5,146 nucleotides of DNA, from positions 1-5,146 of the forward strand of contig JAJYXH010000102.1 in NCBI GenBank assembly GCA_021791075.1. Reading direction: 5' to 3'. The DNA comes from Microcaldota archaeon. GTDB lineage: Archaea; Micrarchaeota; Micrarchaeia; Micrarchaeales; CABMGC01. Both the position numbers and the translations under genes were made by a program. The notes beneath the pieces were generated by a model. That model did not search any database and was not told the origin of the DNA. It saw nothing but the letters and a program-made list of their open reading frames with translations. How positions within the stretch are numbered: position 1 is the first letter of the stretch; each line of letters begins with the position of its first letter. This document shows, one piece after another, positions 5,081 through 5,146 of this stretch.

Positions 5081-5146
5081 TATTGTTGACTGACATGCCC
5101 ATCTTCAGGGCAGACTCTTTTAGCTTCTTGATGCTGCCCGAAGTCT
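5043..5146 (-). CDS. Probable 3' end of a minus-strand gene, cut by the window edge
   Basis: Reading in from the edge, one frame stays open for 33 codons and ends in TAA at 5045-5043. The peptide begins TSGSIKKLKESALKMGMSV and has helix-like Lys/Leu spacing. The other two frames stop within the region. If real, its tail overlaps the unknown plus-strand gene by 38 bases. The fragment is too short to assign a family, and non-coding DNA after 5080 remains possible. Confidence 0.45.
   Translation of the reverse strand, partial: TSGSIKKLKESALKMGMSVNNIRPMEGISRRAS

Noticed and set aside
1..5146. CRISPR array, insertion sequence, toxin-antitoxin or phage genes
   Set aside because: No regularly spaced repeats, transposase motifs, terminal repeats or phage-type genes are visible; base and codon use look even across the genes.

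Overview
The window looks archaeal. It carries an ADP-forming acyl-CoA synthetase split into beta and alpha subunits, a CPSF-like beta-CASP nuclease without KH domains, and a single-OB-fold RPA/SSB-like protein. AT-rich TATA-like boxes lie about 40-75 bases before start codons, and several starts are preceded by GTGAT-type Shine-Dalgarno cores that match the archaeal 16S 3' end (AUCACCUCC). Gene spacing is tight. A fermentative archaeon, possibly of a small-genome lineage, fits, but no phylogenetic marker is present and the phylum cannot be named from this sequence.

Layout. Bases 1-2673 hold a minus-strand run of three genes: a membrane-anchored protein with two winged-helix domains (2673-1984), the ACD beta subunit (1975-1358) and the ACD alpha subunit (1322 to the window edge, last few residues missing). 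The 8-base and 35-base gaps suggest one transcript. A 72-base divergent promoter region (2674-2745) separates this run from the plus-strand beta-CASP nuclease (2746-3993, TTG start). The nuclease runs convergently into a minus-strand OB-fold protein (4351-3998, GTG start) with only 4 bases between stop codons. A 243-base AT-rich intergenic region (4352-4594) follows, with divergent promoters for the OB-fold gene and for an unrecognised 161-residue protein (4595-5080). The last bases probably hold the 3' end of another minus-strand gene whose tail overlaps the unknown gene.

How the genes work together. ACD alpha and beta form one enzyme that makes ATP from acyl-CoA, ADP and phosphate, the usual final energy-conserving step of archaeal fermentation. 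The upstream membrane-tethered winged-helix protein is the first gene of that transcript and may be a regulator or a DNA-to-membrane tether (inference). The nuclease and the OB-fold protein both act on nucleic acids, but their convergent arrangement does not show that they cooperate.

The least explained part is the 4352-4594 intergenic region. Around each of its two divergent promoters a CAAAGATT-type half-site and its inverted partner flank the TATA box in the same order. This suggests a shared operator controlling the SSB-like gene and its unknown neighbour. No mobile element, CRISPR array, tRNA or rRNA was seen. Nothing here amounts to a clearly new system: the candidates for novelty are the shared operator, the unknown gene and the membrane-anchored winged-helix protein.
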